Assembly: GCA_019925105.1 (NCBI GenBank)
Contig: JAHGAU010000018.1
Coordinates: 744,001-808,000, forward strand
DNA: 64,000 nucleotides
Direction of reading: 5' to 3'
Origin: Niebla homalea
Taxonomy: Eukaryota; Ascomycota; Lecanoromycetes; Lecanorales; Ramalinaceae
The notes below the pieces were generated by a model. The model was given only the letters and a program-made list of their open reading frames with translations, had not been told where the DNA came from and ran no database searches. Positions 33,050 through 47,300 of the stretch are shown in pieces (positions within the stretch are counted from its first letter, which is position 1; the number at the start of each line of letters is the position of its first letter). The position numbers and the translations under genes are program-made.

Positions 33050-33112
33050 AATAATAAGGGTAAGGGTAAGGGTAATAATAAGGGTAAAGGTAATAAAGGT
33101 GATAAATGGGAA
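33050..33112. repeat. GGGTAA microsatellite
   Basis: GGGTAAGGGTAAGGGTAA, then GGTAATAATAAGGGTAAAGG. Similar to, but not the same as, a TTAGGG telomere repeat (base order GGGTAA, not GGGTTA). Confidence 0.75.
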
Positions 33113-33999
33113 AAAGCCTTTTAAAAGCCTTTTAGTACCCTTTTCAAAATCCAAGTATTTTATTATTATTTTAACACCCTTTTAAGGATTTATAGGACCC
33201 CTATAAGGTATAATTTATTAAAATAATACTTTAAAATTATTTTATAAAGAGATAAGTAAACGGTTTAAAGAAGAAAAAATAAGTAATATACTTATTTACG
33301 TCCTTAAGGTATTAAATTTATTAATTATTAACCTATAGAAACTATAAAAATACTTATATAAATATATTAAAGCCAAAAATACGTTAATAAATTATTTACT
33401 TTTAATTCTTAATATCCTTAATAATAAATAACGGATTCTCTTTATTTTAATTATTATAAAGACGATTTATTATTTTTAACGGCTTTAAACTTAACTTTAT
33501 TTTAATAATTATATAGTTTTTAATTTTTAAAGTTATAATTAAAGCTTAAAATAAGGGATAAGTTATAAAAAAATAAATATATAATTATATATAGCGTCCT
33601 TAACTTTTAAGACTTCTTTCCTTATTTAAATAACTATTATAATATACTATAAAATAATAATAAACGGATATTTATTTAATTATAAGTTTCTATATATACG
33701 TTTTTAATTATAAATCGTAAGGATCTTATTATTACGATTATAACGGAGTTAAATCTTTTTCTTTATACCGTACTTAAGGTTTTTTTAAACGTATTATAAC
33801 TATAATATAATTATAATTAAAAGCTTATATTTATATTTAATAAATAAGTTTATCCTTAAACGTATTAATTATATTATTAAAAAGTAATATAAAGTTTATA
33901 GTAATAACGGTACTATTAATAATAGTAATTCGCGGAAGTTATATTATTTAAACTTTATTAAAAAGCTTTCTTATTATATTAATAAGTATAGCTTATATA
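33113..33999. other. RIP-degraded DNA downstream of the solo LTR
   Basis: 33115-33200 repeats the CACCCTTTTAA theme of 31201-31345. The rest is AT-rich with no recognisable frame. It may include the 3' flank of the Copia B-family fragment that follows on the minus strand. Confidence 0.45.
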
Positions 34000-34845
34000 T
34001 CTTAAAGTCCACGTAAAAAATCATCCGCTATACCCTTTTAAGAAAAGTATATATATAGACGTTTCGACGGTATATATATAGATGATCCGACGGTATATAT
34101 ATAGATAAAAATGGTATACGTGTAGCCGTACCCTTTAAATTTTTGAAAAACGTCCCTTAATAATAGCTTTATTAGATTATCCACTATTATATTACCGGTA
34201 GGATAATATATAAGCTTTATTTATTTATTAACTATATATTCCTAAAGGAAATAATACTTAATATATATATACTTTATTTTTAAGTAATTTATAAAATCTT
34301 TAATTAATATAATCGTTCCTTAATTATTATAAAAGATTATTATAATAAGGTAAAAACCTTAATATTAAGTTTAAATTAAGTAAAAAGAGCGTTATTCTAT
34401 ATAATATCCTTTTTTTTAAGGTAAATAATATTATTAAATTTAAGGTAATTTTAATAAGTTAAGTTAATAGCTATTTAAATTAGATTGCTTCTTTAATAAT
34501 ATTATATTATCTTACGTATTTAACCTTATAGGTAAATAAGGTTATAATCGGTTAACGTTTTAAGGATTAATTAATAATTATATTCCTTAAATTAAAGGTA
34601 TACTTAAAAATAGACCGGTATATTTACGGGTCGTTGGCGTAATTTAAGTCCATATAATTATTAAGGGGCTTTAAAGGGCTTTAAAAAATAAATTTTAAAG
34701 AAATTATATTATTAAGGTAACGGAAGATTTTCTTAATAATTATTTAATATCCTTTATTAAAGTTAAACGCATAACGTAATATTATTAATACCTTAAGGGA
34801 AATTATAAGTTTCTTAATGTACTATTAATTAATAGTTAAAGCCAC
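34000..34845 (-). pseudogene. Copia B-family fragment (RNase H and C-terminus)
   Basis: Minus-strand homologue of 19870-20530 and of the downstream 20930-21010 repeats. It contains the RNase H block that in copy B reads SDP...ISGYIF (about 34560-34660 here) and the C-terminal segment ending LLRDVFQKFK at about 34140-34170, where CAA for Gln survives. At about 34845 the similarity stops and a minisatellite-like stretch begins, so integrase and most of the reverse transcriptase are missing. Less mutated than copy B at its C-terminus. It is useful for reconstructing the family but is not functional. Confidence 0.75.
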
Positions 34846-34849
34846 TTAT

Positions 34850-34995
34850 ATTTTAAAGACCAATTAATATTACGTTAATTTAACGTTAAAAAACAGCGGT
34901 TTAAAAGTAAAATTAAATTAAATTTAAAATTAAAGCAATTTTAAAGTTATATTAACTTAACGTTAACTTAACGTTAAAGCGACTTTTAAGAATTT
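34850..34995. repeat. Degenerate TTAACGTTAAAGCG repeats
   Basis: Several TTAACGTTAA palindromes, resembling in reverse the 21600-21692 minisatellite. Confidence 0.5.
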
Positions 34996-35944
34996 CCAAT
35001 ATCTGAAGATAACCCGGTTAAAGGTCCTTTAAGCTATAGGGGTAAAAAGCTTAAGAGATAAAAGAGGTTAATAAAAAGTAAAGTATTTATAATATATTTA
35101 CTTAAGGACTTATATATATTTATTTATTTATAAGTTAAAGTTAATACTTAAAATTTAACTTATTTCCCGTATAATTTAAGAGATATCGTAATAAATAAGA
35201 GAATTCGGCTATTACTTAAATTTAATATTAATTATTAAATATATTAAATACTTTAAAATTTATATTTATAAAGTAATAAATTATATTCTTAACTTAATTA
35301 ATTCGATATAAAAGAAATAAAGCGTTTTACTTTATATTCCGAGTAATTAAAAAGACGGTTAACCTTAAGCTTTTTAAAATAAATAATTAAGCGTCGTATT
35401 TAATAATATAACTTTATTAGGATTATCGGGCCTTAATATAAAAGCTATATTTAAGCGTAAAGGAGGTTAATAAATTATAAGCGTTAATATTTGCTTAAAT
35501 TAAAATTTAAAATAACGGTATCCTTTATAAATTAAAGGAAATAAATAAATAAGTTAAAATACCGATTAAGAATATCGGATAAAAAAGGTTTCTAGGTAAA
35601 GTTAAAGAATACCCTTTATTAAGGACCTTAATTCTACTTATACCCTTATGCCTATATAAAAGGATCTTAGTAAAGTCAGAATCTCTAAAGAAATAAAGAT
35701 ATAATATTATTTACTTATATTAAGCGTAATTAATTACGTTAACTTTAAGATATACGGGACGTCTTCCTTGGATAATATAGTTATAAAATAAGTTCCCTTT
35801 ATATCTTAAGGGACCCGGGTTTAAAAGGGCGTTAATAATAGTATCTTTATTAATATTATTTTAATAAAAAACTTGATTTTCTCTTTTAATATCCTTAATT
35901 TTATACCGGAGTTAAATAAGATAAAGCTATAGTTTTAAAGGCTT

Positions 35945-36390
35945 GGTTTTTATTAGGTAATAATTATAATATTTATTTAATTAATTTTCTTAATAATTTA
36001 TACTTTAAAGCTTTTTAGAAAAAGCTATAATTATAAGTACTTTAACGGAATTCTTTATAAATAACCGATAATTAACGAACTATAATTATAAATACTTTAA
36101 TAAATATTTTTAAGACGGTATTAAGGATTTTAAACCTTATTCTTTAATATAATATTAAAATCGTATAAATTTATTAAAATTACAGCCTTAATAGCTTACT
36201 CTTTATTAATAATTATAACGTTTATTTAATCTATTTTCTTAATTAACTTATATTTTATAAACCTTTAAAAATAAGCTATAAATATAAGTACTTTAACGGT
36301 TCTTTAAGGATAAACTATAATTATAAATACTTTATAACTCTTCGGGGATAAATTATAGCCTTAATTACTTTAATAAAACTCTTTATAAAT
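35945..36390. repeat. About 250-bp tandem duplication
   Basis: Unit 1 from about 35960 and unit 2 from about 36210 share TTTATTTAAT..TTTTCTTAAT and a TATAATTATAAGTACTTTAACGG block, offset 249-250 bp. Within each unit the TATAATTATAAATACTTT motif recurs. Confidence 0.65.
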
Positions 36391-36659
36391 AAATGATAGC
36401 CGCTTCGACCCCCTTTAACCCCCTTTTTTAAGGGCAGTCTAGCTTTAACTGTTAGTTTATTAATATACTTTTTATAAAAGAAATAAATATTTTTAAGGAG
36501 GGCGTATATACGGTTAACGGTATACTATAACGTTCGTACCTATTAATTACTATAGTAGGGGTTTTAAAAGGTAAAAAAGAAAATAAAGATAAGGACTTAT
36601 AAAAAGGAAATTCTAAGTTATAGGTTAATACCTTAATACGTAACTTAAGTAAGTTCGGG

Positions 36660-36900
36660 GTAAGTAAGGGGAGGGCTTAATTAAATTTAACGTCGTAATT
36701 TTAAGGGCTTAATACTGAATTCTAGGCCGTAATTAATTTTTAATATCGCAATTTAAAAAGTACTTATTAAATTTAACGTTATAATCTTAATAACTTTTAA
36801 CGTTATAATTTTAAAAGTACCGAATATTGAATTTTATTTTAAACTATAATTAAATCTTAATGTTATAATTTTAAGGATATAATATTATAATTTTAAGATT
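36660..36900. repeat. Degenerate AACGTTATAATTTTAAGG repeats
   Basis: Six or so imperfect copies of AACGTTATAATTTTAA with irregular spacing; several are RIP-diverged from AACGTCGTAATTTTAAGG. Confidence 0.55.
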
Positions 36901-39900
36901 ACTTTAAATAAAGAATATATTTACTTTATACGTATTATATAAAAACTATAATATCTTAAGCTATATAAATCGATATAACGATATATAAAAGTAATATATC
37001 TCGGGGCTTATATTAAGGGCGTATTTAAAACTTTTATTTTAAGTACTTAATTAAAACGCTTTTTTAAGGTTTTTAATTACGGGGCTCCGCGGACGCCTTA
37101 AGGTCCTAAAGATAAAGTATAATAGGAGGTATATAAGTAAGATTATAATAATATTATAAATAATACCGGTAATTATATATGAAAGTATTAAATTTAAAAA
37201 TTTAAAAATAATAAGATTAAGTCGCAGTTATATAAAGTAAGTAACGTAAGTAATATAAAGAGATTTTAACGTAAATAAAGAAAGTAAAAGGATTATTAAA
37301 AAACCTTAATATTTTAGAAGATAAAAAATATAAGTTTTTATATTTTATATATTAATTAATTATATAAAGGTATCGTATTTATAAAAGCTAATAATTAGGA
37401 AGTTAATTGCTTATTATACCGTACAATAAGTATATTATTATTTAAATTATTGGTCGTAACTTATTAATAAAAGTTATTATATTAAATATATATAATACCT
37501 TATTCTTTATCCTTTAATAACGGATCCTTTGCCTTTATAAATAGAATATATATAACGGGTTAATTATTTTTTTTAGGATATTATATAAATAGTCCCGTAT
37601 TAAGTTTATTATTTTACGTTAATAATATTTCCTTTTTAAAACCTTTTATCTTACGGTTTATTTAATTTAAAAACCTTACTATTTCTTTAAGTTAATTATA
37701 AAGTTAAAGAAAAGCTTTAATAATAAGCTTTAAATTCTATATTTTATTTTTTATCTCTTTAACGGTAATATAAAGTACTTTCGCTTTCTTATTTTCCTTT
37801 ATAATAATATAAGCTTTCTGTATTTTTTTATTTTTTAATCGTAACTTTTTTTACTTTATATCCTTTTTAATTTTTAAGTTTAATAATTAAGTATAATAAA
37901 AGTTATTATTAAATTTTAAAAATTTTAAATTCTTATATTTATAATAATATAAATAAAATTTAAGGTATCCGATATATTATTAATTTAAGTTAATAAATAC
38001 TCTTTAAAATATAAGGATTTTACGGAATATTTTAAATCCTTACTTTAATTAATATATAACTTAATACGTACCGTTAAATTATATTAAAGCTTTAAATAAA
38101 AATAAATATATTTAAATATTAATATATTATTTATAAATAGTATTTACGGCGGAAATAAAGTAAATAATATTAATCTTAAATTATCCTATTTATATTAATA
38201 ATTTTATAATTAAAGTTAAAAACGGACTTAAATCGCGATATAAAGAATTCTGATTTTAATATACGTATTAAATAATTAATTAATATATAAGTACGTAATT
38301 TATTATCCTTTATTAACTTTATAATCTCTATAATATATCCCTTTTATTTTCTTAATTATAATTATTTAAAAAGTATATTATATTTACTTATATTTTTTTA
38401 ATTAATTATTTTTTTTAATTTATTATATAATTTTTAATTTTAATATAACTTATGGTATATTAACGGTAGATTTTAAGAAGTCTAACTTAAAAATATTAAT
38501 AAATAACATATATTTATCCAATTTAAAATTTCATAAAAAATATATATAAAATAAATAAATAATCTCTTTAAGTCTTTTTTAAATTATAAATAATAAGTTT
38601 TTTTCTTTATAAAAAGCTTTTCTATAATAAAAAAAAAGCGTCGTTATTCAATATATTTCGGTCTTAATATTTATCTTTATCTTAATTTTTTACTTATATT
38701 TTAAATATTTTTTTCTGTTTTTATTTTTTAACCTTTTAACTTTTAATTTTTTTTATATTTCGACCCGTACGATTTAATTTAATTTATCCTTTTTATCTTT
38801 TATTTTACTTTTAAATTATTTAACTTTATTTTTCTTTATAATATATTTCTGCTTTTTTAAGTTTTTAACTTTTAATTCTATTAAAATTTAAAAACGTATA
38901 ATTTAATCTATTTTATTTTTTCTTTAATCGTTTTTAAATTAAATTAATTTATTTTCCTTTAAAGCAATTATTAATAAAGTACTTTAATATTTATAAGTAA
39001 TTAAAGCTTCTATAATATATTATTTATTAACCTTTCTTTATTTCCTTTTTATTAATGTTTTTTAACGAGCTTAACTGCCTATAGTATTATTTAATTAATT
39101 AATATTATTATTACTATTATTATCCTCTTAAATAATTAATATTAATACGAATAACTTTTTAATATTAAGTAATTTTATATTAAAAGGTTTTTATAAGTAA
39201 TTTAATATTTAAAGTTTTAATATTATTATTATTATATAATTATTAAGAAAAAACGTATATAAGTATATAATAATTAAATAATTATTATATAGGAATAAAT
39301 AAAGAATTAATAAATATATAGCTTAATTAATAAATAAAGTAAAAGAAATATACCATATAAATAAATCGATAATAAAATTCTAACGTAATTATATTATTTA
39401 TAAATAAATATAAAGCTTAATATTTTTAAAGATTAAAACTTTTAATATATATATAATAATATTATAAATATTTAATATCTATATATTAACTATATTAATT
39501 TATATAATAAGTATATAATCCTTATATAACTTTAAGCTTACTATAGAAATCTAATAATAATATAATATAATATAATTACCGCGTAATATAAAGTTAAATC
39601 TTAATATTACGCTTATAAAATTTTATTATTTACTTAAGACTTAATATAAATTAAAAGCATTAAAGAAATATAAAAAATAATTATAAATAAGTATTTAATA
39701 TTATTTAAATAATAGTATTATTTATAAAAAAGTTAATTAATATTTTTAAATTATTTTTCCTACTTAAATTTTAATTTTATTACCTTAATATTACTTATTT
39801 TTATATTTTACCTTTATTATATTATAACCGTATTAAAGACTTTAATTATAAACTTATTTTTATTTAAGACTAATATATATAGCTAAGTTAATATTCGTAA

Positions 39901-41499
39901 AGTTAAGTTTTAAGTTTATAAATACGTAAGTTCCTTATTAAAAGAAAATTACTTTATTAAATTAAGTATTTTATTAATATTAATTATAATATATCCTTCT
40001 TTATTAATAAGTATACGGAATGTTTTCCATTTTATATTATAAAGCTTAATAAATACCTTATAGTAAGTCCCTTTATATACTTTTATTGATTTTAATGTCC
40101 TTAATAATTAAATATATTGCGGTTCTATATATATTGACTTCGCGTACGGTTTTATTACCATTTATTTACTTTAAAAATTATCCTTATATTTACTTTTTTG
40201 GTTTTTTTAACCTTAAGTATTTAATAGGATCTTATACTATATATATATTTACCTCGTAATCTTAACCTAAAATAAACCCTTAATCGGATTAATTAAAAGT
40301 AAGGTATTTATTATATATACCTAATTAAAATAACTTAATTTATATATTTATTATATAATAATTTTATATTTACTTTATATATTATATTTTTAATTTATCG
40401 TAATATTATTATTAAATATATAACTTCAACTTTTCCTTTAAAAAATTATCAAAAAATTTTACGCGTTTCCGAAGTCTCTTAAGGTCTTTTATTATCCGCC
40501 TTTGTTTTTTTATTTTATTTATAAAGCTTTACTTTTTATACTTTAATTACTTTTAATATTAAATTTATTATTTCCTTATTAATCTCCGAATCTTAAGTAT
40601 TTATAATTATATTTTATAATATTTTATATTATTCGTCTTTTAATTACTTAATATTAATTTAAAACCTTTTAATAACCCTTTAAAATTAAAAAACCGTATA
40701 ATTGCTTTTTACGTTAATAAAGTTAATAAAATAACGGCTTCCTTAAAACTAAATATTGTTAACGATAATATAGAATATAAACTACTTATTAAAATAAAAA
40801 AGGAGGAATTTAAGCGATAATTTATATTATTAAAAGTAATTATTAACCGTAAACTAAAAAAATATAATCGACTTATTAAATATACTCTTAAAATTTATTA
40901 AAAATACTTAATTAAAAAATAAATATAACGTAAATAATTCTAATTTTAACTTTAACGGATTTAAAAATAATTTAAATAATAATATTAATAATATTATATT
41001 ATAAAATAAATTATTTCCGTTACCCTTAATTAAAAAGTTTAATAATAACTTTAATAAATCATTAATCGAGGAATTAATATTTATTTCCGTAATTCTTAAT
41101 ATTAATTTAAGTATATTTCCTTTATTTTTACGATCTTTAATATTTAACGTTTTTATTAAAGTTATATAACTTAAAACGTATATTACGGAATTAACTTTTT
41201 ATATAACTTTTATGCTTTAATATTAAATTATTAATTTTAATAAAGATTATTATTAAAGTCTATTTAAAGTTTTTATATTATTTATTAATTTAAATTAATT
41301 AAAATAATTATTATATATAATAAAAATAATTAAAAAATATATAAAGGAATAAATAAGAAAAAAGTAGTTAAATATATTATTTGGAAAAGAATAACAACGA
41401 ACAAAGGGACCTTAGAGGTTTAAAACGATACGTATACGTATAGTTCTTATAATAGTAAAGAAAGTATATTAAGTATAATAAATAAAAATAGCGTAATAA

Positions 41500-43260
41500 T
41501 TAAAAATAAAATAATAAATAAATAAATAATTTATATTAATAGAAACGGCAACGACGTATATAAGTAATATAATAATAATAAACCGGATAATAATAAAAAA
41601 AAGTAAAAGCATTAAAGTTAATAAAATATGTATATTAAAACGCATAAAACGTATAATAATAATACGGAGGTAATAAGTAAATAAAAGGATAGGAAAACCG
41701 GTATGGTATTAATAACGAAAAATACGGGTAAAAAGAAAGGTAAGAAAACCGTAATAAAAATACTATTAAGGGTATATAAAAGGGAAATAAAATTAATAAA
41801 GAAAATAAAACCTTAAAGGATTAAAGGTAAAAAGCGGAGATAATATATTACCCGATAAATAAAAGTAAAAAAACAGTAAAAAAGGCAATAAAAGCCTTAA
41901 AAGGACTTATAAAAAAGTAAAAAAATATTACGTTAAAAACTTAATTAATACTATAGATTAAATTAAAAAGCGTAAAAGACTTTTATATAAAAATAAAAAT
42001 AAAATTAAAGGAAACGGAACGCTTACGGAACTTTTAAAAAGCGGTAACGAAAACGTTAATAAAAAATAAAGACAACGGCCGGGGGTTAAGTATATAAGGT
42101 AAAAATATGAAAATAATAACCCTTTAAATAAAAAAGAGTTAAGTAATAAAAGTAATAAAGAAATAAGTTATAATAAAAAATAAAAGGATAATAAAAGAAA
42201 AAGCGGCCGTATTAAAAAAAATAAGGATAAGAACGGTCTGCTTATTTAATAATAAGGAAAGGAATATAATTATAAAAATAAACTTATTATAATTAATAAA
42301 AGCTTTTAAAATAATAATAGAATTATTAATAAAATAAATTATTATAATACGTAAATTATAAAATAAAGATATTTTCCTTAATATAATATTTTTAAAAATA
42401 AAAAGAAAGCTTAAAGAAATTTAAAGCTTAAATTAATAAAAGAAAGTATAAATTAATTAAAATTTTAAGGTAATCGTTTATTACTATAATAAATAAAATA
42501 TATTTATTATATTTTAAAAGCTGAAAAAAAAAAACTACGTTAAAAAGTATAAAAAAAAAAAAAATATAGTTCTTTACTTAAGGCTTAAAATTATTAATTA
42601 TAGGCTTCTTCCGGTAATAAAAAGATTTAATTCCTTAAAATACGTAAAAAAATACTTTATTATTATATTAAGCGTAACGTTAATAAAAATATATAACGAC
42701 GTTTTAAATAATAGGATTATTAAAGGGGATTTCTTAAAATAACTTAATTATAAGATAAAACGGCCGATATTTATTAATATTTATTAATATTAAAATTATA
42801 AATATATTATTATAAAATATTTTAATATTATAAAATATATAATTTATATTAAGGATTATAATATTTATAAATATATAAAATTAATAATTAAAGGACTTAT
42901 AAAGGGTATACTTAAATATATTACGTATAATAAGGAAAGATACTTAATATAGGATTTTATATATATAATAAGAATTAAAGAGATTAAACGTAAAAAGACC
43001 CGGATAATTATAAAAATCTAAGGGTATAATATATATGAAATTAATTTAATAAATTAATTAAAAATAACTTTAAAACGTAAACTTAATTAATTAAATAATA
43101 AAGGGTAAGGAATAATAATAAAAAAAGTAAAAAAGAAAAAGCTCTTTACGATTTTAACCTTAAGGATCGGTTATTTTCCGTCTTTAATAATAGTTAAAAA
43201 AATATTAAGTTAAAAAGTATTTAACTTTAATAAAAAGTCCGTAACTTAAACGGATATAAA
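41500..43260 (+). pseudogene. LINE L2 ORF1 (Gag-like) remnant
   Basis: Equivalent to ORF1 of the other copies. The zinc-knuckle region is readable at about 42840-42970: YIKDYNIYKY and ITYNKERYLI, where the undamaged family pattern would be Cys/His knuckles such as C..C....H....C (TGC/TGT codons now TAT/TAC). Just downstream RIKEIKRKKTR is preserved almost unmutated across copies. Ends about 60 bp before the L3 insertion point. Confidence 0.6.
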
Positions 43261-43499
43261 TAAGGGAGTTTTTATAGAAATTAATATATAATATATTAAC
43301 GCTTTTAAGAATAATATTGATTAATTAATTAATTTATATTACGGATTTAATTAAGGTAATTCCGGCGTTCTTTAATACTCGGCCATTTAGCCTTATTAAT
43401 AACCGTAAAAAACCTGATATTTATAACGTTAAGAATAAAAACCGGTATTTACCTAACCTTTACTTATATCTTAAGGGTTAAGAGTATTTACGGCCGTTT

Positions 43500-46400
43500 A
43501 AAAAGTCAAAATCTATTTATATACCTTTTTTAAGAAAACCTATAATATTAAAACTAAATTTACTTAAGGGTTATCTTTAAATCTATTGTTTTTCCGTTAT
43601 TTTACGGGTTTATTTAATATTAAAATTTCAGAAATCTGATTATATTATTAAATATCCTTATTAATACGTATATTATTATTATTTTATTTATATAACTTTA
43701 TTAACCAATATAATATCGTTTTTTATACTGCCCCGGTATTTATAGCCTTTTTAACCCCTTATTAAGTATAATTTTTCCGCTATTACTTTTTACCTTTAAG
43801 TTAACAATAAAGTTTCTTAATTAAATCCTTAATTACTTCCTTTATTCCCTTAATTAGGTTAAACTATGGTAATAAGCCCGTAACCATTATAAATTTAATA
43901 ATCGCTTTAATACTTTTTTATTAATAAATATTTAACGATAATCGTTAATCTTTACTTTTTAATTAATCCCGGTTTAAGCTCCTTAAATAATAAATAAGAG
44001 ATTAATACGTATATAGCGTTTTACTTTTATTATTTATATTTATAATTAACGTTAATTTAACTACCGGCGTATATAATAAAAAGAAAGTAAATTAAGCCGT
44101 TTTTATTTATCCGGAGTTAAATTATTAACGCGTTATTACCTTTCCTTATAATCCCGTAGCGCCGGAAATATTTATTAATAATTTCATTATTATTTAACGT
44201 TAAATACCGTTACCCTTAAAAGATTAATTCTTTATATTTATATTAACGTTTTATTTATTTCTTTATAGTTTATAGGGTAATTGCCGTTAACTTTATTTTT
44301 ATAGTTTTTTTCTTTTCCGCCGCTTTTACTTTAAATAAGAATTTATATATTTTTATATTAATTTTTTAAATATAAGTTAAATTAATTTCTTTTTTAACTT
44401 ATTTTAATTTAACTTCTATAAAAAAAAAAAATATTATTTCCTTATGCTTTCTTATTTAAGGTTTTTTATAGTTTTAATAAATATATTTATTTCCTATTAA
44501 CGTAATTAAGTTTATATTTTTTTTAAGTTTTACTTAAGCGATTATTTAATTTAAGGTTAGCTTTATTAATAATATAAAAACCTTAAATTTTAATACCGGA
44601 ATAAGAATCGCTTTATATACTTTATTTATTACTTTTAAGTATCGATTTTAAACCTTTTATAATTGCTAGATAAGCTTTTTTTTATGTTTAAACGTATTTT
44701 TAAATACGTATTAAATAACTATTACGTACGTTATCGTAAACTTTATAATTACTTAATAAATAATTCTAGCCTTTTATAAGGTAGCTTTTTACGTTAACGT
44801 TATAAAGTAAATAAGGTTTTTTTTTTATAAAATTATTTTCTTTTAAACTTTTTTTATATAATCCTTTTAGTTTAATTTCTTATTAACTTATAAGCTAAAT
44901 ACTTTAATATTAGCTTCCGGTTTTACCGCTATATTACTTAAGTTTACTATAGTTATTATATTATATAGCTTTAAGCTTTTTATTATATAAATAAGCTTAT
45001 ACTTATATAAAGTAAACTAGGCCTTATATATTTTTATTTATTATAAGTAAACTTTATAAGCTTATTTTAGTTTTAAATAGTTTATATAAGTAAACGTATT
45101 ATAGGTTAAAAGGTAAATATTATTAATAAAGCTTTTTATTTAAACCTTTTATTTTAGTTTTATTAAGTCTTTAATAAACGGGTTATTAAAGAATAAAAAT
45201 AAGATTAAGGAAATAAGTAATTTTTAAGGAATTATTATTATCGCGGGCTTTATCGTACTTATTTTTTATCCTAGGTTAATTAACGTCGTTTAATTACTTA
45301 AAAAACTCTTTATTTAATTTACGAAGAAAAATAAGACCCTTTTTTTCCGTAAATTATATAATAACCTTTAATAATTTACCTTATTAAACGCCCTTATAAT
45401 ATTTAAAAAAAAAAGACTTATAACGTATTTCTTCTTATAGCTTTATTTTATATATACGTTATTAATTAGGCCTTTAAGAACCGTTTCCGTTAACCGTTTT
45501 CTTTTTACCCTTATTTATTAATTAAGGAGTAGCTTATACCCTTTTATATAATTATTTAGGATTTTTATAATTATTATTTTTAAGCCTTCCTTAACGTATA
45601 AAGGAATATTATAGGTCTATATAACTTTACCTCTGAATAATTTAACTTAACCGGCTTTTTAAAGATAATCGTCTTAATTTCCTTAAATTTATAAAGGTAA
45701 TATCCTATATTAAGGTAAACTTAAAATAAATAAATAAAAACCTTTTTAAATAATAACGTTATTATAAATAGTAATTTATTTAATATACCGTTAAATTTAA
45801 AGGTTTTATCCTTCTTTAATTTATTAATCGTTTTATTTATTATTTTTTAAGTTATTATTTTATTTATTATTATTAATTTAGGATATATCATACCGTTAAT
45901 ATTTATTAGGTTAACTTCCGGTAATAAAAGAAAGAACGCTTTTTTAAGAGTTTTAATCTTATTATTAAAAATATTTATTATCGTATTATCTGGTCTTTTT
46001 AAGGGTAAAAACTTAAAAATAAAAATAAATTTCTTATTTTATTTTTTACCGTATTTTATTAGCTTTTAAATATTATAAAGGGAAATCGTTAAGTTATATA
46101 TTATAGCCCGGAAGTACGTTTATTTAGCCTTCCGGATAATTTTTTCCTTTTTTTCTTAAGCTTCCTTTAACCGTTAAAGCGTCTCTTAGTTCCTATATTT
46201 AATAGCTCATTTTATAAGCGTTTTTACCTTTATAATTATTTTTATATATTTTTCGTTTTAATAAATTTTAACTTTTTAAAATAACTTTATTATTAAAATT
46301 ATAATATTAATTATTTTATTTAAAGCCTTTATTACCCGTTTTACGAAACGGTCGATTTATTCCTTATTATTAAGCCAAAGAAGCTTTATTAATTAGAATA

Positions 46401-47300
46401 TTATTTTTACCGTTTTTATTAATACTTTAACTTCCTTAATTATTTTTTATATTTATTTAAACGGTAAAAACGGAATCGTATTAATAGATTAATCTAGGGT
46501 TATTTATATTAGGACGTAATTTAAACCGTATTTTAAGTCTTCTTAGGGTCCGTATATTATAATTGAGTTAATAATATTTTCTGAATTAAATATTAAGTCG
46601 ATCGTAATTTTAAATTTACGGTTTTTTTATATAATAGTTTTTTTTAACGTTAATAACGTAAAATTAAATTATATAATAATTATTAATAACTTTTTAAATT
46701 TAATATAATTAATTATATAATTATCCTCGTTTTATTAAACGTAATAAAGATTAAAGTCCTTTATTAAGAAATACTTATTAAATATAATTATAATATCCTT
46801 AAATAACGGGATTGTAAAAAGTCTTTTTTATTAATTAATAACGGATCATATATATTATAAATATTTAAAATACTTTTAATATCCTTTTTTTATACGATCC
46901 GGAATATATATAAGTTTCCTCCGTAATAAATAACGTCCTAGCTATTTATATTTAACCTTTTATTAATAAAAAAGTATATCCGTATCGATTTATTATCCTT
47001 AAAAATTAAATAAAAATTATTTTCCGGGTTAATTAAAAAGTAAATATACGGATTATATAATAATTTTTATATCGTTATAATATCGATATCCTTTATTTTT
47101 TTAAATTTAAATATTAATATTACGGCTTTATTTATTTCTTTACGTACGTTATATTATATTACCCTTAAAAACGTAAATATATTAAATATTAACGTTTATT
47201 AAACTTTTTTTATTAACTTTTATTTATATAAACGGTTTCTTTTTAAGGTTAAGTATTATTTATTTTAATTTTCTTATTATAATAATAATTCCGGTCAGGC
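43500..47300 (-). pseudogene. LINE L3 ORF2 remnant
   Basis: Minus-strand endonuclease and reverse transcriptase. At about 45190-45290 the frame matches the conserved block of L1/L2 (ITYFLNLIFIL-type residues before FNN.FIKDLIK), and at about 45355-45400 the family's A(F)NKVNY..LLYN block. The 3' third (43500-45000) corresponds to L6 60200-61700, including a Lys-rich C-terminal part and, near 44050-44075, a possible RNase H start (IYAGS in place of YTDGS). Frame repeatedly broken. Confidence 0.65.

Larger units (their letters stand above)
35000..41382. other. RIP-degraded DNA, no recognised gene
   Basis: AT-rich and CpA-poor, with stops throughout. 36400-36440 is a less mutated patch (CCGCTTCGACCCCCTTTAAC). 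37700-38950 is pyrimidine-rich on the plus strand, so its minus strand would have encoded a Lys/Glu-rich protein, perhaps a gag-like or coiled-coil product, but I see no diagnostic motif. Tandem features within are listed separately. Confidence 0.5.

Noticed and set aside
32692..33112. Telomere
   Set aside because: The repeat is GGGTGA/GGGTAA, not GGGTTA (TTAGGG), is short, and lies in the middle of transposon DNA.
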